Shown here piece after piece: positions 1 to 9,485 of a DNA stretch of 64,000 bases (the first letter of the stretch is position 1; every line of letters starts with the position of its first letter). Origin of the DNA: Ferrimonas sp048263965 (GTDB lineage: Bacteria > Pseudomonadota > Gammaproteobacteria > Enterobacterales > Shewanellaceae); contig NZ_JBLXDO010000003.1 of assembly GCF_048263965.1 (NCBI RefSeq), forward strand, positions 186,001 to 250,000, in the 5' to 3' direction. A program made the position numbers and the translations under genes. The notes under the pieces were generated by a model. It was given only the letters and a program-made list of their open reading frames with translations, made no database searches and was not told where the DNA came from.

Positions 1-16
1 CGATAAAGGTGTTCAT
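1..16 (-). CDS. nqrM: NqrM, partial (first 5 codons only)
   Basis: An ATG at 16 overlaps the apbE stop codon in an ATGA arrangement, and the five visible codons read MNTFI before the window ends. In Vibrio the order is nqrF, apbE, nqrM. NqrM is a small Cys-containing membrane protein needed to assemble the iron site of Na+-NQR. The identification rests on position, coupling and five residues, so it is an inference. The rest of the gene lies outside the window. Confidence 0.5.
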
Positions 17-1050
17 GACTGGGTCTCCTTGCTCTCCAGATACTGCTCGAAGGCTGGGCTGTAGTGCACCTTGAACTGGCCCTCGCTGCGCTCAATCAGC
101 ATCACTGCCAAGCCACTCTTCTGTGCCAGGGCCAGGCCCTTGTCCACACCCATCACCATCATCGCTGTGGCCAGGCCATCGGCGGTCATGCAGGTATCGG
201 TGATCACCGTCGCCGACACCACATGGTGATTCACCGGCCGGCCGGTAGTCGGATCGATGATGTGAGAGAACTGTTCACCGTCCTCCTCGAAGAAATTGCG
301 GTAGTCTCCGGAGGTGGCCACCGCCTTGTTGCCGGGTTCAATCACATTGAACACGTCACGACCCATGGGGTCGGGTTGCTCGATGGCGATGCGCCAGGGC
401 TGGTCTCCGGGCTTAACCCCTTTGACTCTGAGTTCTCCCCCCACCTCCACAAGGTAGTTGTGAATGCCACGGGACTCCAGCACCTCGGCGACCACATCCA
501 CACCATAGCCTTTGGCGATGGCGGAAAGATCCACCTTGAGCTTGGACTCGGACTTAAACAACCAGCGCCCCTTCACGGAGAGCTTGTCGTCGCCCACTAC
601 CCCCTTGATGCGGGCGATCTCCGCCTCGTCGGGGGCATGCTCAATGCGGCCGTCCGGACCAAACCCCCACAGGTTGACCAGGGGACCCACGGTCACATCC
701 AGGGCACCACCGGTCATCTCGGTCAGGCGTTTGGCTTCCACCAGCACGGTGGCAAACTCCGCGCTGATCTCCATACCGCCCACCCGGTTCATGCGGTTGA
801 AACGACTCACTTCGGAGTTACGCTTCCAGGTGGACATGGAGCGATTGACTTGACCCAGTCGCAGGTCGATTTCCCCCTGCAGCAGCAGCGGGTCATGATG
901 GTCGGGACCGTCCACCCAACTGACGTGGTAGGTGGTGCCCATGGTATGGCCGGACACGGACTCCACCTGGGGAGCCTGGGTGCAGCCAGAGAGAACAATG
1001 GCCAGCCCGATAAGGGCCAGCCATACAGTTTTAGGGGCTCGATACAGCAT
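13..1050 (-). CDS. apbE: FAD:protein FMN transferase ApbE (lipoprotein)
   Basis: ApbE covalently attaches FMN, taken from FAD, to threonines of NqrB and NqrC in the periplasm. The protein has a lipoprotein signal ending in LSGC, and the ApbE fold with SGHTMGTTYHV near the N-terminus, an AKGYGVD motif mid-protein and a GGELRVKG segment. An ATG 57 bases further upstream is in frame but lies inside nqrF. The start at 1050 is preferred because an AGAGG ribosome site precedes it and the signal peptide then begins MLYRAPK. It lies 13 bases after nqrF and is probably co-transcribed with the nqr operon whose subunits it modifies. Confidence 0.93.
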   Translation of the reverse strand: MLYRAPKTVWLALIGLAIVLSGCTQAPQVESVSGHTMGTTYHVSWVDGPDHHDPLLLQGEIDLRLGQVNRSMSTWKRNSEVSRFNRMNRVGGMEISAEFATVLVEAKRLTEMTGGALDVTVGPLVNLWGFGPDGRIEHAPDEAEIARIKGVVGDDKLSVKGRWLFKSESKLKVDLSAIAKGYGVDVVAEVLESRGIHNYLVEVGGELRVKGVKPGDQPWRIAIEQPDPMGRDVFNVIEPGNKAVATSGDYRNFFEEDGEQFSHIIDPTTGRPVNHHVVSATVITDTCMTADGLATAMMVMGVDKGLALAQKSGLAVMLIERSEGQFKVHYSPAFEQYLESKETQS

Positions 1051-1063
1051 GAAGCCTCTCAGG

Positions 1064-2293
1064 TTAGCCGCCGAAGTCATCCAGCAGGATGTTTTCGTCT
1101 TCCACACCCAGATCTTTGAGCATGTTGATCACCGCTGCGTTCATCACCGGTGGTCCACACATGTAGAACTCGCAATCTTCAGGTGCTTCGTGGTTTTTCA
1201 GATAGTTTTCCATCAGCACGTTGTGAATGAACCCGGTGTAACCTTCCCAGTTGTCCTCAGGCTGAGGATCAGACAGAGCCACGTGCCACTCGAAGTTCTC
1301 ATTCTCCGCCGCCAGGCCGTCAAAGTCCTCTACATAGAACATCTCTCGCTTGGAGCGGGCACCGTACCAGAAGCTGATCTTACGATCGGAACCCAGACGC
1401 TTCAACTGATCAAAGATGTGAGAACGCATGGGGGCCATACCTGCACCACCACCGATAAACACCATCTCGTTCTTGGTTTCTTTGGCAAAGAACTCACCGA
1501 ACGGACCGGAGATGGTCACCTTGTCACCGGGCTTGAGGCTCCAGATGTAGGAGGACATCTTGCCTGGGGGCAGAGTCAGGTTGTTTGGCGGAGGCGTGGC
1601 GATACGCACGTTCAGCATGATGATGCCCTCCTCCTCCGGATAGTTGGCCATGGAGTAGGCACGGATGGTCTCTTCATCCACCTTGGACTCCAGCTTGAAG
1701 AAGCCGAAGCGCTCCCAGTCGCTACGGTACTCGTCCGGAATATCGAAGTCCGCGTACTTCACATGGTGGGCAGGGGCTTCAATCTGGATGTAACCACCGG
1801 CACGGAAAGGCACAACCTCACCGGCGGGGATCTTCAGTTTAAGTTCCTTAATGAAAGTGGCCTGGTTATCGTTGGAGATAACCTCACACTCCCACTTCTT
1901 GATGCCGAACACCTCTTCGGGGAGTTCGATGTCCATGTCGCTCTTTACCGCCACCTGGCAGGCAAGACGACAACCCTCTTTGGCTTCGCGCTTGGAGATG
2001 TGGTCCAACTCAGTAGGCAGGATCTCACCGCCGCCCTCATGCACCTTCACCCGGCACTGACCGCAGGAACCACCGCCACCGCAGGCGGAGGAGATAAAGA
2101 TGCCGTTACCGGCCAGGGCGCCCAGCAGCTTGTCGCCGGCACCGGTGGAGATGCTCTTGTCGGCATCATCATTAATTTTAATCATCACGTCACCGCTGGA
2201 GACCAGCTTGGATTTGGCGAACAGAATCACCAGCACCAACACCAGTACAATCGCGGTAAACATGGTTACGCCGAGTACAATTTCCATCGACAC
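1064..2293 (-). CDS. nqrF: Na+-translocating NADH:quinone reductase subunit F
   Basis: NqrF is the NADH-oxidising entry subunit. It passes electrons from NADH through FAD and a [2Fe-2S] cluster to the rest of the sodium pump. An N-terminal membrane helix spans roughly residues 5-26. The ferredoxin-type cluster ligands are Cys71, Cys77, Cys80 and Cys112. A ferredoxin-reductase domain follows, with RAYSMANYP (FAD) and GGGAGMAPMRSH (NADH) motifs. The length of 409 residues matches the family. It is the last nqr subunit gene, followed at once by apbE. Confidence 0.98.
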   Translation of the reverse strand: MSMEIVLGVTMFTAIVLVLVLVILFAKSKLVSSGDVMIKINDDADKSISTGAGDKLLGALAGNGIFISSACGGGGSCGQCRVKVHEGGGEILPTELDHISKREAKEGCRLACQVAVKSDMDIELPEEVFGIKKWECEVISNDNQATFIKELKLKIPAGEVVPFRAGGYIQIEAPAHHVKYADFDIPDEYRSDWERFGFFKLESKVDEETIRAYSMANYPEEEGIIMLNVRIATPPPNNLTLPPGKMSSYIWSLKPGDKVTISGPFGEFFAKETKNEMVFIGGGAGMAPMRSHIFDQLKRLGSDRKISFWYGARSKREMFYVEDFDGLAAENENFEWHVALSDPQPEDNWEGYTGFIHNVLMENYLKNHEAPEDCEFYMCGPPVMNAAVINMLKDLGVEDENILLDDFGG

Positions 2294-2321
2294 GTCCTTT
2301 TACTTCAACTCTCGGCGCCGC

Positions 2322-2930
2322 TTACAGCGACACTCCGGAAAATGACATAAAGCCCAGGGCCATCAGGCCAGCGGTCACAAAGGTGATACCCAGACCACGC
2401 AATCCATCGGGCACGTCGGAGTACTTCATCTTCTCGCGGATACCCGCCAGCAGCACCAGGGCCATGGCCCAGCCCACACCGGCACCCAGGCCGAAGACCA
2501 CGGATTCGATGTGGCCATAGTCGCGGTTGGCCATGAAGGACACGGCACCGAAGATGGCACAGTTCACCGTAATCAGGGGCAGGAAGATCCCCAGGGCGTT
2601 GTAGAGAGGCGGGAAGAACTTATCCAGGATCATCTCCAGGATCTGAACCAGCGCCGCAATCACGCCAATAAAGGTGATGAAGTTCAGGAAGCTCAGGTCG
2701 GAGTCGGGCATGCCGACCCAGGAGAGCGCCCCCGGCTTAAGGACGAATTGAAAGATGAGTTGGTTAAGGGGCACTGCCAGAGTCAGTACCACGATAACGG
2801 CCACACCCAGACCCATTGCGGTCTTTACCTTCTTGGACACCGCCAGGAAGGTACACATCCCCAGGAAGAAGGAGAGCGCCATGTTTTCGATGAAGATAGC
2901 CCGCACCAGCAGGCTGATGTAATGTTCCAT
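2322..2930 (-). CDS. nqrE: Na+-NQR subunit E
   Basis: NqrE is an integral membrane subunit of the sodium pump, with about six helices, homologous to RnfA. The N-terminus MEHYISLLVRAIFIENMAL and the paired NCAIFGA segment are typical; the latter carries one of the Cys residues of the intramembrane iron site shared with NqrD. At 202 residues it has normal length. It lies 9 bases after nqrD in the operon. Confidence 0.97.
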   Translation of the reverse strand: MEHYISLLVRAIFIENMALSFFLGMCTFLAVSKKVKTAMGLGVAVIVVLTLAVPLNQLIFQFVLKPGALSWVGMPDSDLSFLNFITFIGVIAALVQILEMILDKFFPPLYNALGIFLPLITVNCAIFGAVSFMANRDYGHIESVVFGLGAGVGWAMALVLLAGIREKMKYSDVPDGLRGLGITFVTAGLMALGFMSFSGVSL

Positions 2931-2939
2931 AACCCTTCC

Positions 2940-3569
2940 TTACTCCTTAGGTTCTACCTGCTCCGGACGAGCGGTCCGGATGCCCCAGATAATAAAGCCA
3001 ATCAAGAAGAAGGCACTTGGGGGCAGCAGCAGCAGGCCGTTTGGAACGTACCAGCCACCGTCAGTCACCTTGGTCAGGATCTCCACACCGAACAGGGTGC
3101 CGGAGCCAAACAGTTCACGTACAAAGCCGATGGCCAGCAGCACGGCGGAGTAACCCAGGCCGTTGCCGATGCCGTCGAGGAAGCTCGGGACCGGTGGGCT
3201 CTTCATGGCGAAGGCTTCGGCGCGGCCCATGACGATGCAGTTGGTGATGATAAGACCAACGAATACCGTCAGCTGCTTGGCCACGTCATAGGCGTAGGCC
3301 TTGAGCACCTGATCCACCACAATCACCAGGGAGGCGATTACGGTCATCTGCACGATGATCCGCACGCTGTTGGGGATGTGGTTGCGCATCAGGGAGATGA
3401 ACAGGTTGGAGAAGGCACACACCGTGGTCAGCGCGATGGACATCACCAGGGCGGTCTCCATCTTGGAGGTGATCGCCAGGGCCGAACAGATGCCCAGAAC
3501 GTTCAGGGCAATGGGGTTATTGGCAATTACCGGACCGAGGACAATGTCCTTCATGGTTTTCTCAGCCAT
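2940..3569 (-). CDS. nqrD: Na+-NQR subunit D
   Basis: NqrD is the membrane partner of NqrE, homologous to RnfE, and contributes to the intramembrane iron centre and sodium path. The sequence has six hydrophobic segments and the family's LGICSALAIT and TNCIVMGRAEA stretches, each with a Cys in a membrane half-helix. Its ATG overlaps the nqrC stop as TAATG, so translation is probably coupled. Length is 209 residues, normal for the family. Confidence 0.97.
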   Translation of the reverse strand: MAEKTMKDIVLGPVIANNPIALNVLGICSALAITSKMETALVMSIALTTVCAFSNLFISLMRNHIPNSVRIIVQMTVIASLVIVVDQVLKAYAYDVAKQLTVFVGLIITNCIVMGRAEAFAMKSPPVPSFLDGIGNGLGYSAVLLAIGFVRELFGSGTLFGVEILTKVTDGGWYVPNGLLLLPPSAFFLIGFIIWGIRTARPEQVEPKE

Positions 3570-4345
3570 TACAGGATTCCTCCTTTACGGGCGTTGGCGA
3601 TAAAGGGACCGAAGCCCTCTTCACCCAGCCAGAAGTCCAGGGTGTATTGAACACCGTTGGCGGTCAGGGTCGCACCGGAGAGTGCGTCCACATCATGTTG
3701 CTTGTCAGTAGGCATCTTGGTGACGCGGATCTTTTGATTACCCTGGTCATCAAACAGCTTCTTGCCTACCCACAGTGCCTTCCACTTGGGGTTTTGAACC
3801 TCACCACCCAGTCCGGGGGTTTCACCGCTGTCGGAGAAGTCGTAGTAGACCATCGCCTTAACGGTGTTCATGTCCGGCTCCAGGGCCAGGAAGGCGTACA
3901 TGGTGGACCACAGGCCGTAACCGTGTACCGGCAGGATCACGCTGTCCAGCTCGCCATTGTCGTTCTTCACCAGATACACCAGCGCCTGGTTGGCACGGCG
4001 TTTGATTGAGGCCACATCGTTCTTGGGCACCACGGAGGAGGCGGTGTCTCGGGCCGCCTTACGCTGGTCATAGGAGGCCGCGTCGATGCTGTCGTCAAAC
4101 TGGCCGGAGGCCAGATCCACGACCTTGGCTTCGATGTACTGGTTGTACACGGAGGCCACATCGCCATTGACCTTGTCTGCCAGGCTGGCGGCTTCCAGGA
4201 TGTACTTCTGAGTATCCTGGGCCTTGTTTTTCTCCTGAAGGGGCTTTAACGCCACCGCAGCGGTAGAAACCACCAGGGAACAGACCAGACACAGGCCGAT
4301 GACGACGCCCAGAGTCTTGCCAAAACTGTCGTTGCTCTTAGCCAT
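3569..4345 (-). CDS. nqrC: Na+-NQR subunit C, covalent FMN carrier
   Basis: NqrC carries an FMN bound covalently to a threonine on the periplasmic side. The site is visible as SGAT near the C-terminus (Thr226). One N-terminal membrane helix follows MAKSNDSFGKTLG. The open frame extends 24 codons upstream, but the start at 4345 gives the usual 258 residues and the family's N-terminus, overlapping the nqrB stop by 8 bases. ApbE, encoded downstream, is the expected flavin transferase. Confidence 0.97.
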   Translation of the reverse strand: MAKSNDSFGKTLGVVIGLCLVCSLVVSTAAVALKPLQEKNKAQDTQKYILEAASLADKVNGDVASVYNQYIEAKVVDLASGQFDDSIDAASYDQRKAARDTASSVVPKNDVASIKRRANQALVYLVKNDNGELDSVILPVHGYGLWSTMYAFLALEPDMNTVKAMVYYDFSDSGETPGLGGEVQNPKWKALWVGKKLFDDQGNQKIRVTKMPTDKQHDVDALSGATLTANGVQYTLDFWLGEEGFGPFIANARKGGIL

Positions 4346-5564
4346 TACGTGCCAGCCTCCGCTTGATGTTGGATTGAACCACAAAGTGGTCGAACAGAGG
4401 TGCCCACAGGTTGGCAAACAAAATTGCCAGCATCATCCCTTCGGGGAAGGCGGGGTTCACCACGCGGATCAGCACCACCATCACACCGATGAGGATGCCG
4501 TAGGCCCACTTGCCACGCTCGGTAAAGGAGGCGGAAACCGGGTCGGTAGCCATAAAGAACATGCCGAAGGCGAAACCACCCAGTACCAGATGCCAGGTCC
4601 AGGGCATATTCATGATGGGGTTGGTGTCGCTGCCCACCATGTTCAGCAGAGACGTCATGGCGATCATGCCCACCATGGTGCCGGCGACGATGCGCCAGGA
4701 GGCGATGCGGGCATAGATGATGATCAGGCCGCCGATGGCCAGGGCCAGGGTGGAGGTTTCACCCATGGAGCCACCGATAAAGCCGTAGAAGGAGTCCCAC
4801 CAGGCCTGGTCGCTGAAGGCATCGAACCAGCCGTAATCGGCAAAGCTCTTGGCTCCGGAGGCCGCCTGGCTCAGGTAGGTGGCGCCGGTGTAGCCGTCAA
4901 CCGCACGCCAGATGGAGTCACCGGACATGTTCAGCGGATAGGCGAAGAACAGGAAGGCACGACCCGCCAGGGCAGGGTTGATGAAGTTTCGACCGGTGCC
5001 GCCAAACAGCTCCTTGGCCACAACCACACCAAAGGTGATACCCAGGGCCACCTGCCACAGCGGAATGGTCGCAGGCAGGGTCAGGGCGAACAGCACCGAG
5101 GTGACGAAGAAGCCTTCGTTGATCTCATGCTTACGCACGCTGGCAAACACCACTTCCCAGAACCCCCCGACGGCGAAGGTCACGCCGTAGACAGGCAGGA
5201 AGAAGCAGGCACCGTAGAGCATCAGGCCACCAATGCCGGTGGACGAGGTCAGCTCACCACCCAACAGTTGGAACAGGCCCACCTGCCACATGTCGGGCAG
5301 GGCAAAGCCTTCGGCCATGGCCAACTGAGCCTGCAGGCCCACGTTGTACATGCCAAAGAACATGGCTGGGAAGGTACATATCCATACGGTGATCATGATC
5401 CGCTTCAGATCGATGTTGTCGCGAACATGGGTGGCACCCTTGGTGGTTTTACCCGGGGTGTAGAGAATGGTGGCGGCCGCTTCATACAGAGCGTACCACT
5501 TCTCATACTTGCCGCCCTTTTCAAAATGCGGCTCGATTTGTTCAATAAAGTTCTTCAGACCCAT
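4338..5564 (-). CDS. nqrB: Na+-NQR subunit B, covalent FMN carrier
   Basis: NqrB is the large membrane subunit that binds riboflavin and a covalent FMN and interacts with ubiquinone. The flavin attachment site is seen at Thr229 in DGYTGATYLSQ, where the Ser usual at the first motif position is Thr. About ten hydrophobic segments are present, and the length of 408 residues fits. Its start codon touches the end of nqrA. It is distinguished from RnfD by the surrounding nqr genes and by the length. Confidence 0.97.
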   Translation of the reverse strand: MGLKNFIEQIEPHFEKGGKYEKWYALYEAAATILYTPGKTTKGATHVRDNIDLKRIMITVWICTFPAMFFGMYNVGLQAQLAMAEGFALPDMWQVGLFQLLGGELTSSTGIGGLMLYGACFFLPVYGVTFAVGGFWEVVFASVRKHEINEGFFVTSVLFALTLPATIPLWQVALGITFGVVVAKELFGGTGRNFINPALAGRAFLFFAYPLNMSGDSIWRAVDGYTGATYLSQAASGAKSFADYGWFDAFSDQAWWDSFYGFIGGSMGETSTLALAIGGLIIIYARIASWRIVAGTMVGMIAMTSLLNMVGSDTNPIMNMPWTWHLVLGGFAFGMFFMATDPVSASFTERGKWAYGILIGVMVVLIRVVNPAFPEGMMLAILFANLWAPLFDHFVVQSNIKRRLARNG

Positions 5565-6904
5565 CAGCCTTCCCTCTCGATGATCTCAAGACAACGACGC
5601 AGCTCTACTCCGTAGTCGTACTTGCCGGGGCACACGAAGGTGCACAACGCCAGATCCTCTTCATCCAGTTCCAGCACACCCAGTTGCTGGGCGTTATCGG
5701 TGTCATTGGAGATCAGGTCGCGCAGCAGGATGGTAGGCAGAATATCCAGGGGCATCACCCGCTCATAGTTGCCCAGAGGCACCATGGCACGGTCGGAACC
5801 GCCGGTGGAGGTGGTCATGTTAAACAGCTTGCCCGGACTCAGGTGAGCCAGGAAAGCTCGGGTGAGGGAGAACTGGTTGGCACCAGGCTTGAGCCAGCCA
5901 AACAGCTCCTTGTTGTCACCCTCTTCCAGCACGCTGACCTGGTTATGGAAACGACCCAGGAAGCCGTGGGCGCCAGCGGCGGTGTGACCGCTGAGCACTG
6001 AGCCAGAGATGATGCGGTTGTGCTGCTCGGTCAGTTCACCATCGGTAAGCTGGGTCAGACTGGCACCCAGGGTGGTGCGAATCAGTCGTGGCTTGGCCAC
6101 TCGAGGACCGGCCAGGGCGATCACCCGGCTGCTGTCCAGTTCACCTGTGGTGAACAGCTTGCCGATGGCAATGATGTCCTGGTAGCCGATATGCCAAACG
6201 GTGCGTGACATGCTCGCAGGCAGAAGGTGATGAATGTGGGTACCCGCCAGACCTGCTGGGTGAGGGCCCTTGAACCGGCTCACCTGCAGGTGATCGGACT
6301 CAGGCACTTCCAGTCGGGCTTCGCCGGTATTCAGGTACACCCTGCCGTCGGTCAGTTTGGCAACCACGGCCAGGCCGTGACAGAACGCCTCATAGGCCTG
6401 CTCAATCACCACCATGGGATCGGCCGCCAGAGGGTTGGTGTCGATGGCGGTCACGAAGATGCCGGCGGGCTGGCTGTTCAGCTCAGGCGCCTTGCTGAAG
6501 GGGCGTGTGCGGAAGGCGGTCCACAGGCCGCTGCTCACCAGATTATCCTGAACCCGGTCGCGGCTGATGTTGGCCAGTTCGTCGGTGGAGTAGGAGGCGA
6601 AGCGAACGCTGTCATCGCCCTCAATGTCGATCACCACGGATTGCAGTACCCGTTTGGCACCACGATGGATGGCGCTGACGGTACCGCTGGCAGGCGCGGT
6701 GTACTTTACGCCGGGGTTTTTCTTGTCCTCGAACAGTACCTGGCCTCGCTTGACGCGTTCCCCCTCCTTGATCTGCATGGTGGGGCGCATACCGTGGTAC
6801 TCTTCACCCAGGAGCGCAACCTGAGAGACCTTGGGGCCTTCACCGATTGTCTGCTCCGGTCTCCCTTCGATAGGAAGATCCAATCCTTTCTTTATTGTAA
6901 TCAT
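5564..6904 (-). CDS. nqrA: Na+-NQR subunit A
   Basis: NqrA is the peripheral cytoplasmic subunit, associated with quinone binding, and is the first gene of the operon. The start at 6904 gives MITIKKGLDLPI, the normal N-terminus, and 446 residues, the same as Vibrio NqrA. A longer open frame to 6973 has no family support. The ALAGPRVAKPRLIRT and CTFVCPGKYDYG segments are typical of NqrA. The operon promoter must lie in the 455-base gap upstream. Confidence 0.97.
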   Translation of the reverse strand: MITIKKGLDLPIEGRPEQTIGEGPKVSQVALLGEEYHGMRPTMQIKEGERVKRGQVLFEDKKNPGVKYTAPASGTVSAIHRGAKRVLQSVVIDIEGDDSVRFASYSTDELANISRDRVQDNLVSSGLWTAFRTRPFSKAPELNSQPAGIFVTAIDTNPLAADPMVVIEQAYEAFCHGLAVVAKLTDGRVYLNTGEARLEVPESDHLQVSRFKGPHPAGLAGTHIHHLLPASMSRTVWHIGYQDIIAIGKLFTTGELDSSRVIALAGPRVAKPRLIRTTLGASLTQLTDGELTEQHNRIISGSVLSGHTAAGAHGFLGRFHNQVSVLEEGDNKELFGWLKPGANQFSLTRAFLAHLSPGKLFNMTTSTGGSDRAMVPLGNYERVMPLDILPTILLRDLISNDTDNAQQLGVLELDEEDLALCTFVCPGKYDYGVELRRCLEIIEREG

Positions 6905-7359
6905 ACTCATTTGCACTGCTGTCTGGGACTTCGCCCTCAAACTCCGATTTCCGGGGCCTGAGAGACCATTCATGTTGACGTCGATAGCAATTCACCAGCC
7001 AGACATGAACCGCCGCATAAAAATGACTATTAGTGAGATCCATGTCACGCTGTCTCGGGGCGAATCATACCCCAAACACATCGTTACTGCTACGAAAATA
7101 ACCATAGAATGGATCGATTGCTGCAATTAATGGCTTTCTATTAACAAAAATTGCTTAAACAGGCGGAAAACAGGTGAAATCCCTTACTAACCATGTTCAC
7201 CTCTCACATATTCCTCATGATTTCCAGTCCCCTTATTCCAAAATCAGCAGTGATATCTCTGGCGGTTATTTGTACGACAAAGTGCCCCACTTGAGTTGAC
7301 GCCCCGGAATCCTGTAGAGTCGGGCCACCTTCCTTACATCCATCACACAGGGATAACAG
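6905..7359. promoter_or_regulatory. Divergent intergenic region nqrA / POT transporter
   Basis: This 455-base gap is more AT-rich than the flanking genes and must carry both promoters. On the plus strand TTGAGT (7289-7294), an 18-base spacer and TAGAGT (7313-7318) form a weak sigma-70-like pair before the transporter. Short open frames here have no ribosome sites or recognisable products. Nothing else is seen. Confidence 0.35.
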
Positions 7360-8898
7360 GTGCAACAGCTGGACAAATATAAAGAGAACGACCTGAGAGA
7401 GGTCAAACAACTAGGGCTGTGGGCTTCCATCGCCGGGCTGGGATACATTTTCTGGCTGGTGGGCGGAATGGAGATCATCGAGCGTCTGGCCTATTACGGG
7501 GTAAAGGCCACCGCAGGCATCTATGCCAGCGATCCCGCATCCAAAGGCGGTCTGGGGATCACCATGACCGACTACGGCATCATCATGTTCGTCTTCGCCC
7601 TGACCCAGACCACGGTGCCCATCGTCACCGGTGGCCTGTCTGATCGTCTGGGTTATAAGGAGACCATCGCCCTCTCCACGGTCATTAAGATTGTCGCCTA
7701 CCTGATCATGGCGTTCTTCCCCAGTTTCCTGGGCTTTACCCTGGGCGCCATGACCCTGGCCTTCGGCACCGGCATCTTCAAGCCGGGCATTCAGGGCACC
7801 ATGGTGAAGGCGGTACCCCGTGAATCCACCACCATGGCCTGGGGCATCTTCTATCAGCTGGTGAACATTGGCGGTTTCCTCGGCCCCCTGGTGGCCGTAC
7901 AGCTGCGTCAGCTCTCCTGGGACCACCTGTTTTTCGCCTGTGCCGCCATCATCTCGCTGAACTTCCTGTTTTTGCTTATGTACACCGAGCCGGACAAGCA
8001 GGAACGTCTTGAGCGCAAGGCGGCGGTGAAGGCGGGTCAGATCAAACAGCAGGCGCTGTGGAAAGACTCCCTCAACGAAATTCGCAAGCCCCTGGTGTTT
8101 GGCTACATGTTTGCCTTCTCTGGCTTCTGGTTCATGTTTAACGCCATGTTCGACGTGCTGCCGGTACACATCAAAGAGTGGGTGGACACCTCCACCATCG
8201 TCACCGACATCTTTGGTGCCGGCGGTACCCAGAACCCCTTCCTGATCGGTCTGATGGGGCTGAACCACGAAGGCACCAAGGTGATGCCCGACTTCATGAT
8301 GAGCATCAACTCCATCATGATCGCCACCTGCTGCTTCCTGGTGGCCGCAGGCACCGCCCGCTTCCGCATCATGAGTTCCATGCTGGCCGGAGCCCTGTTC
8401 TGCACCGGTGCCATGCTGCTGGTGGGCTTTACCCCAGGCGCCTGGTTTATGATTGTCTCCATCGTGGTGTTCAGCCTGGGTGAGATGCTGCTCAGCCCCA
8501 AGAAGGGCGAGTTTATGGGCAACATTGCGCCCGCAGACAAGAAGGCGATGTACCTGGGCTTCGTCATGCTGCCTCAGGGGATCGGCTGGACTCTGGAGGG
8601 CTTCATCGCCCCCTGGCTGTATGACATCTTCGCCTCCAAGGAGCGCATCTCCCGGGACTACCTGGCGGAACTGGGCATGGCCAAAGACACCATTGCCGGG
8701 ATTCCCCAGGGCGAGGCCTTCGACCGTCTGGTGGCCTTTGCCAACAGTACTCCGGAGCTGATGACCCAGACCCTGTATCAGGCCAACAACATCGGCCTTG
8801 CCTGGTACATCATCGCCACCGTAGGCGCCATCTCCGCCGTCGGCATCTACATCTACGCCAAGATGGTGTTCCGCATTCAGAAGGCGGCTACGGCCTAA
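7360..8898 (+). CDS. POT/PTR family proton-dependent peptide transporter
   Basis: A proton-coupled di-/tripeptide (POT) importer of the major facilitator superfamily in the inner membrane. The family's E-x-x-E-R-x-x-Y-Y motif is visible at MEIIERLAYYG in helix 1. GGLSDRLGYKE matches the helix 2-3 loop and FYQLVNIGGFLGP the PTR signature. At 512 residues it fits the usual 12-14 helices. The start is GTG at 7360, preceded by an AGGGAT ribosome site. It is a single-gene unit closed by a hairpin terminator. Substrate preference cannot be told from sequence. Confidence 0.9.
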   Translation: MQQLDKYKENDLREVKQLGLWASIAGLGYIFWLVGGMEIIERLAYYGVKATAGIYASDPASKGGLGITMTDYGIIMFVFALTQTTVPIVTGGLSDRLGYKETIALSTVIKIVAYLIMAFFPSFLGFTLGAMTLAFGTGIFKPGIQGTMVKAVPRESTTMAWGIFYQLVNIGGFLGPLVAVQLRQLSWDHLFFACAAIISLNFLFLLMYTEPDKQERLERKAAVKAGQIKQQALWKDSLNEIRKPLVFGYMFAFSGFWFMFNAMFDVLPVHIKEWVDTSTIVTDIFGAGGTQNPFLIGLMGLNHEGTKVMPDFMMSINSIMIATCCFLVAAGTARFRIMSSMLAGALFCTGAMLLVGFTPGAWFMIVSIVVFSLGEMLLSPKKGEFMGNIAPADKKAMYLGFVMLPQGIGWTLEGFIAPWLYDIFASKERISRDYLAELGMAKDTIAGIPQGEAFDRLVAFANSTPELMTQTLYQANNIGLAWYIIATVGAISAVGIYIYAKMVFRIQKAATA

Positions 8899-8916
8899 GG
8901 TTTACGCCAAACACGT

Positions 8917-8946
8917 AAAAAAGGGGAGCCATTCGGCTCCCCTTTT
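8917..8946. terminator. Bidirectional terminator between POT transporter and luxS
   Basis: AAAAGGGGAGCC, an ATTC loop and GGCTCCCCTTTT form a perfect 12-base-pair stem with A and T runs on either side. It can end transcription of both convergent genes. Confidence 0.85.
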
Positions 8947-8962
8947 GTTGTTCTGCAGCGCC

Positions 8963-9472
8963 CTACAGCTTGGCCAGTTGCTCGTCGCTCAGGGTCAGGG
9001 CCTCATTCTTATTGACGCCGATCCCCCGCTTGAGGATGTCCTCGGCGATGGCCTTGGCCTGGTCCAGGGAGTGCATCTCATAGGTGCCACACTGGTACTC
9101 ATTCAGCTCCGGGATCTGCTCCTGGTTCTCTACCGCCAGCACATCCTTCATGCTCGCTTCCCAGGCCTCACCCACCTGCTGCTCGGTTGGGGTGCCAATC
9201 AGGCTCATGTAGAAACCGGTACGACAGCCCATGGGCGAGATGTCGATGATCTCCTGCTCGCCCTGGTTGAGGTGATCCCGCATAAAGCCGGCAAACAGGT
9301 GCTCCAGGGTGTGGATGCCCCGCTCGGAGAGAATCTCCACATTGGGCACACAGAACCTCAGATCGAACACCGTGATGGTGTCTCCTTTTGGGGTGACCAT
9401 GGTTTTGGCCACCCGAACCGCTGGCGCCTCCATTCGGGTATGATCAACGGTAAAGCTATCGAGCAGTGGCAT
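8963..9472 (-). CDS. luxS: S-ribosylhomocysteine lyase LuxS
   Basis: LuxS cleaves S-ribosylhomocysteine to homocysteine and DPD, the precursor of autoinducer-2, in the activated methyl cycle. The metal-binding HTLEH motif is present at about residues 54-58, with a downstream Cys in MGCRTGFY. The start at 9472 (MPLLDSFTVDH) gives 169 residues; a TTG two codons upstream is less likely. Its ribosome site AAGGA directly follows an octamer tandem repeat. Confidence 0.97.
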   Translation of the reverse strand: MPLLDSFTVDHTRMEAPAVRVAKTMVTPKGDTITVFDLRFCVPNVEILSERGIHTLEHLFAGFMRDHLNQGEQEIIDISPMGCRTGFYMSLIGTPTEQQVGEAWEASMKDVLAVENQEQIPELNEYQCGTYEMHSLDQAKAIAEDILKRGIGVNKNEALTLSDEQLAKL

Positions 9473-9485
9473 GGGCAAGCTTCCT

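Noticed and set aside
932..2350. Plus-strand 472-residue open frame
   Set aside because: It is the mirror of nqrF and apbE in GC-rich DNA, His/Val/Gly-rich, with no ribosome site.
4299..5615. Plus-strand 438-residue open frame
   Set aside because: Shadow of nqrB; it is low-complexity Gly/His/Gln sequence. Similar shadows opposite purL, the kinase, cydA and proV were dismissed for the same reason.
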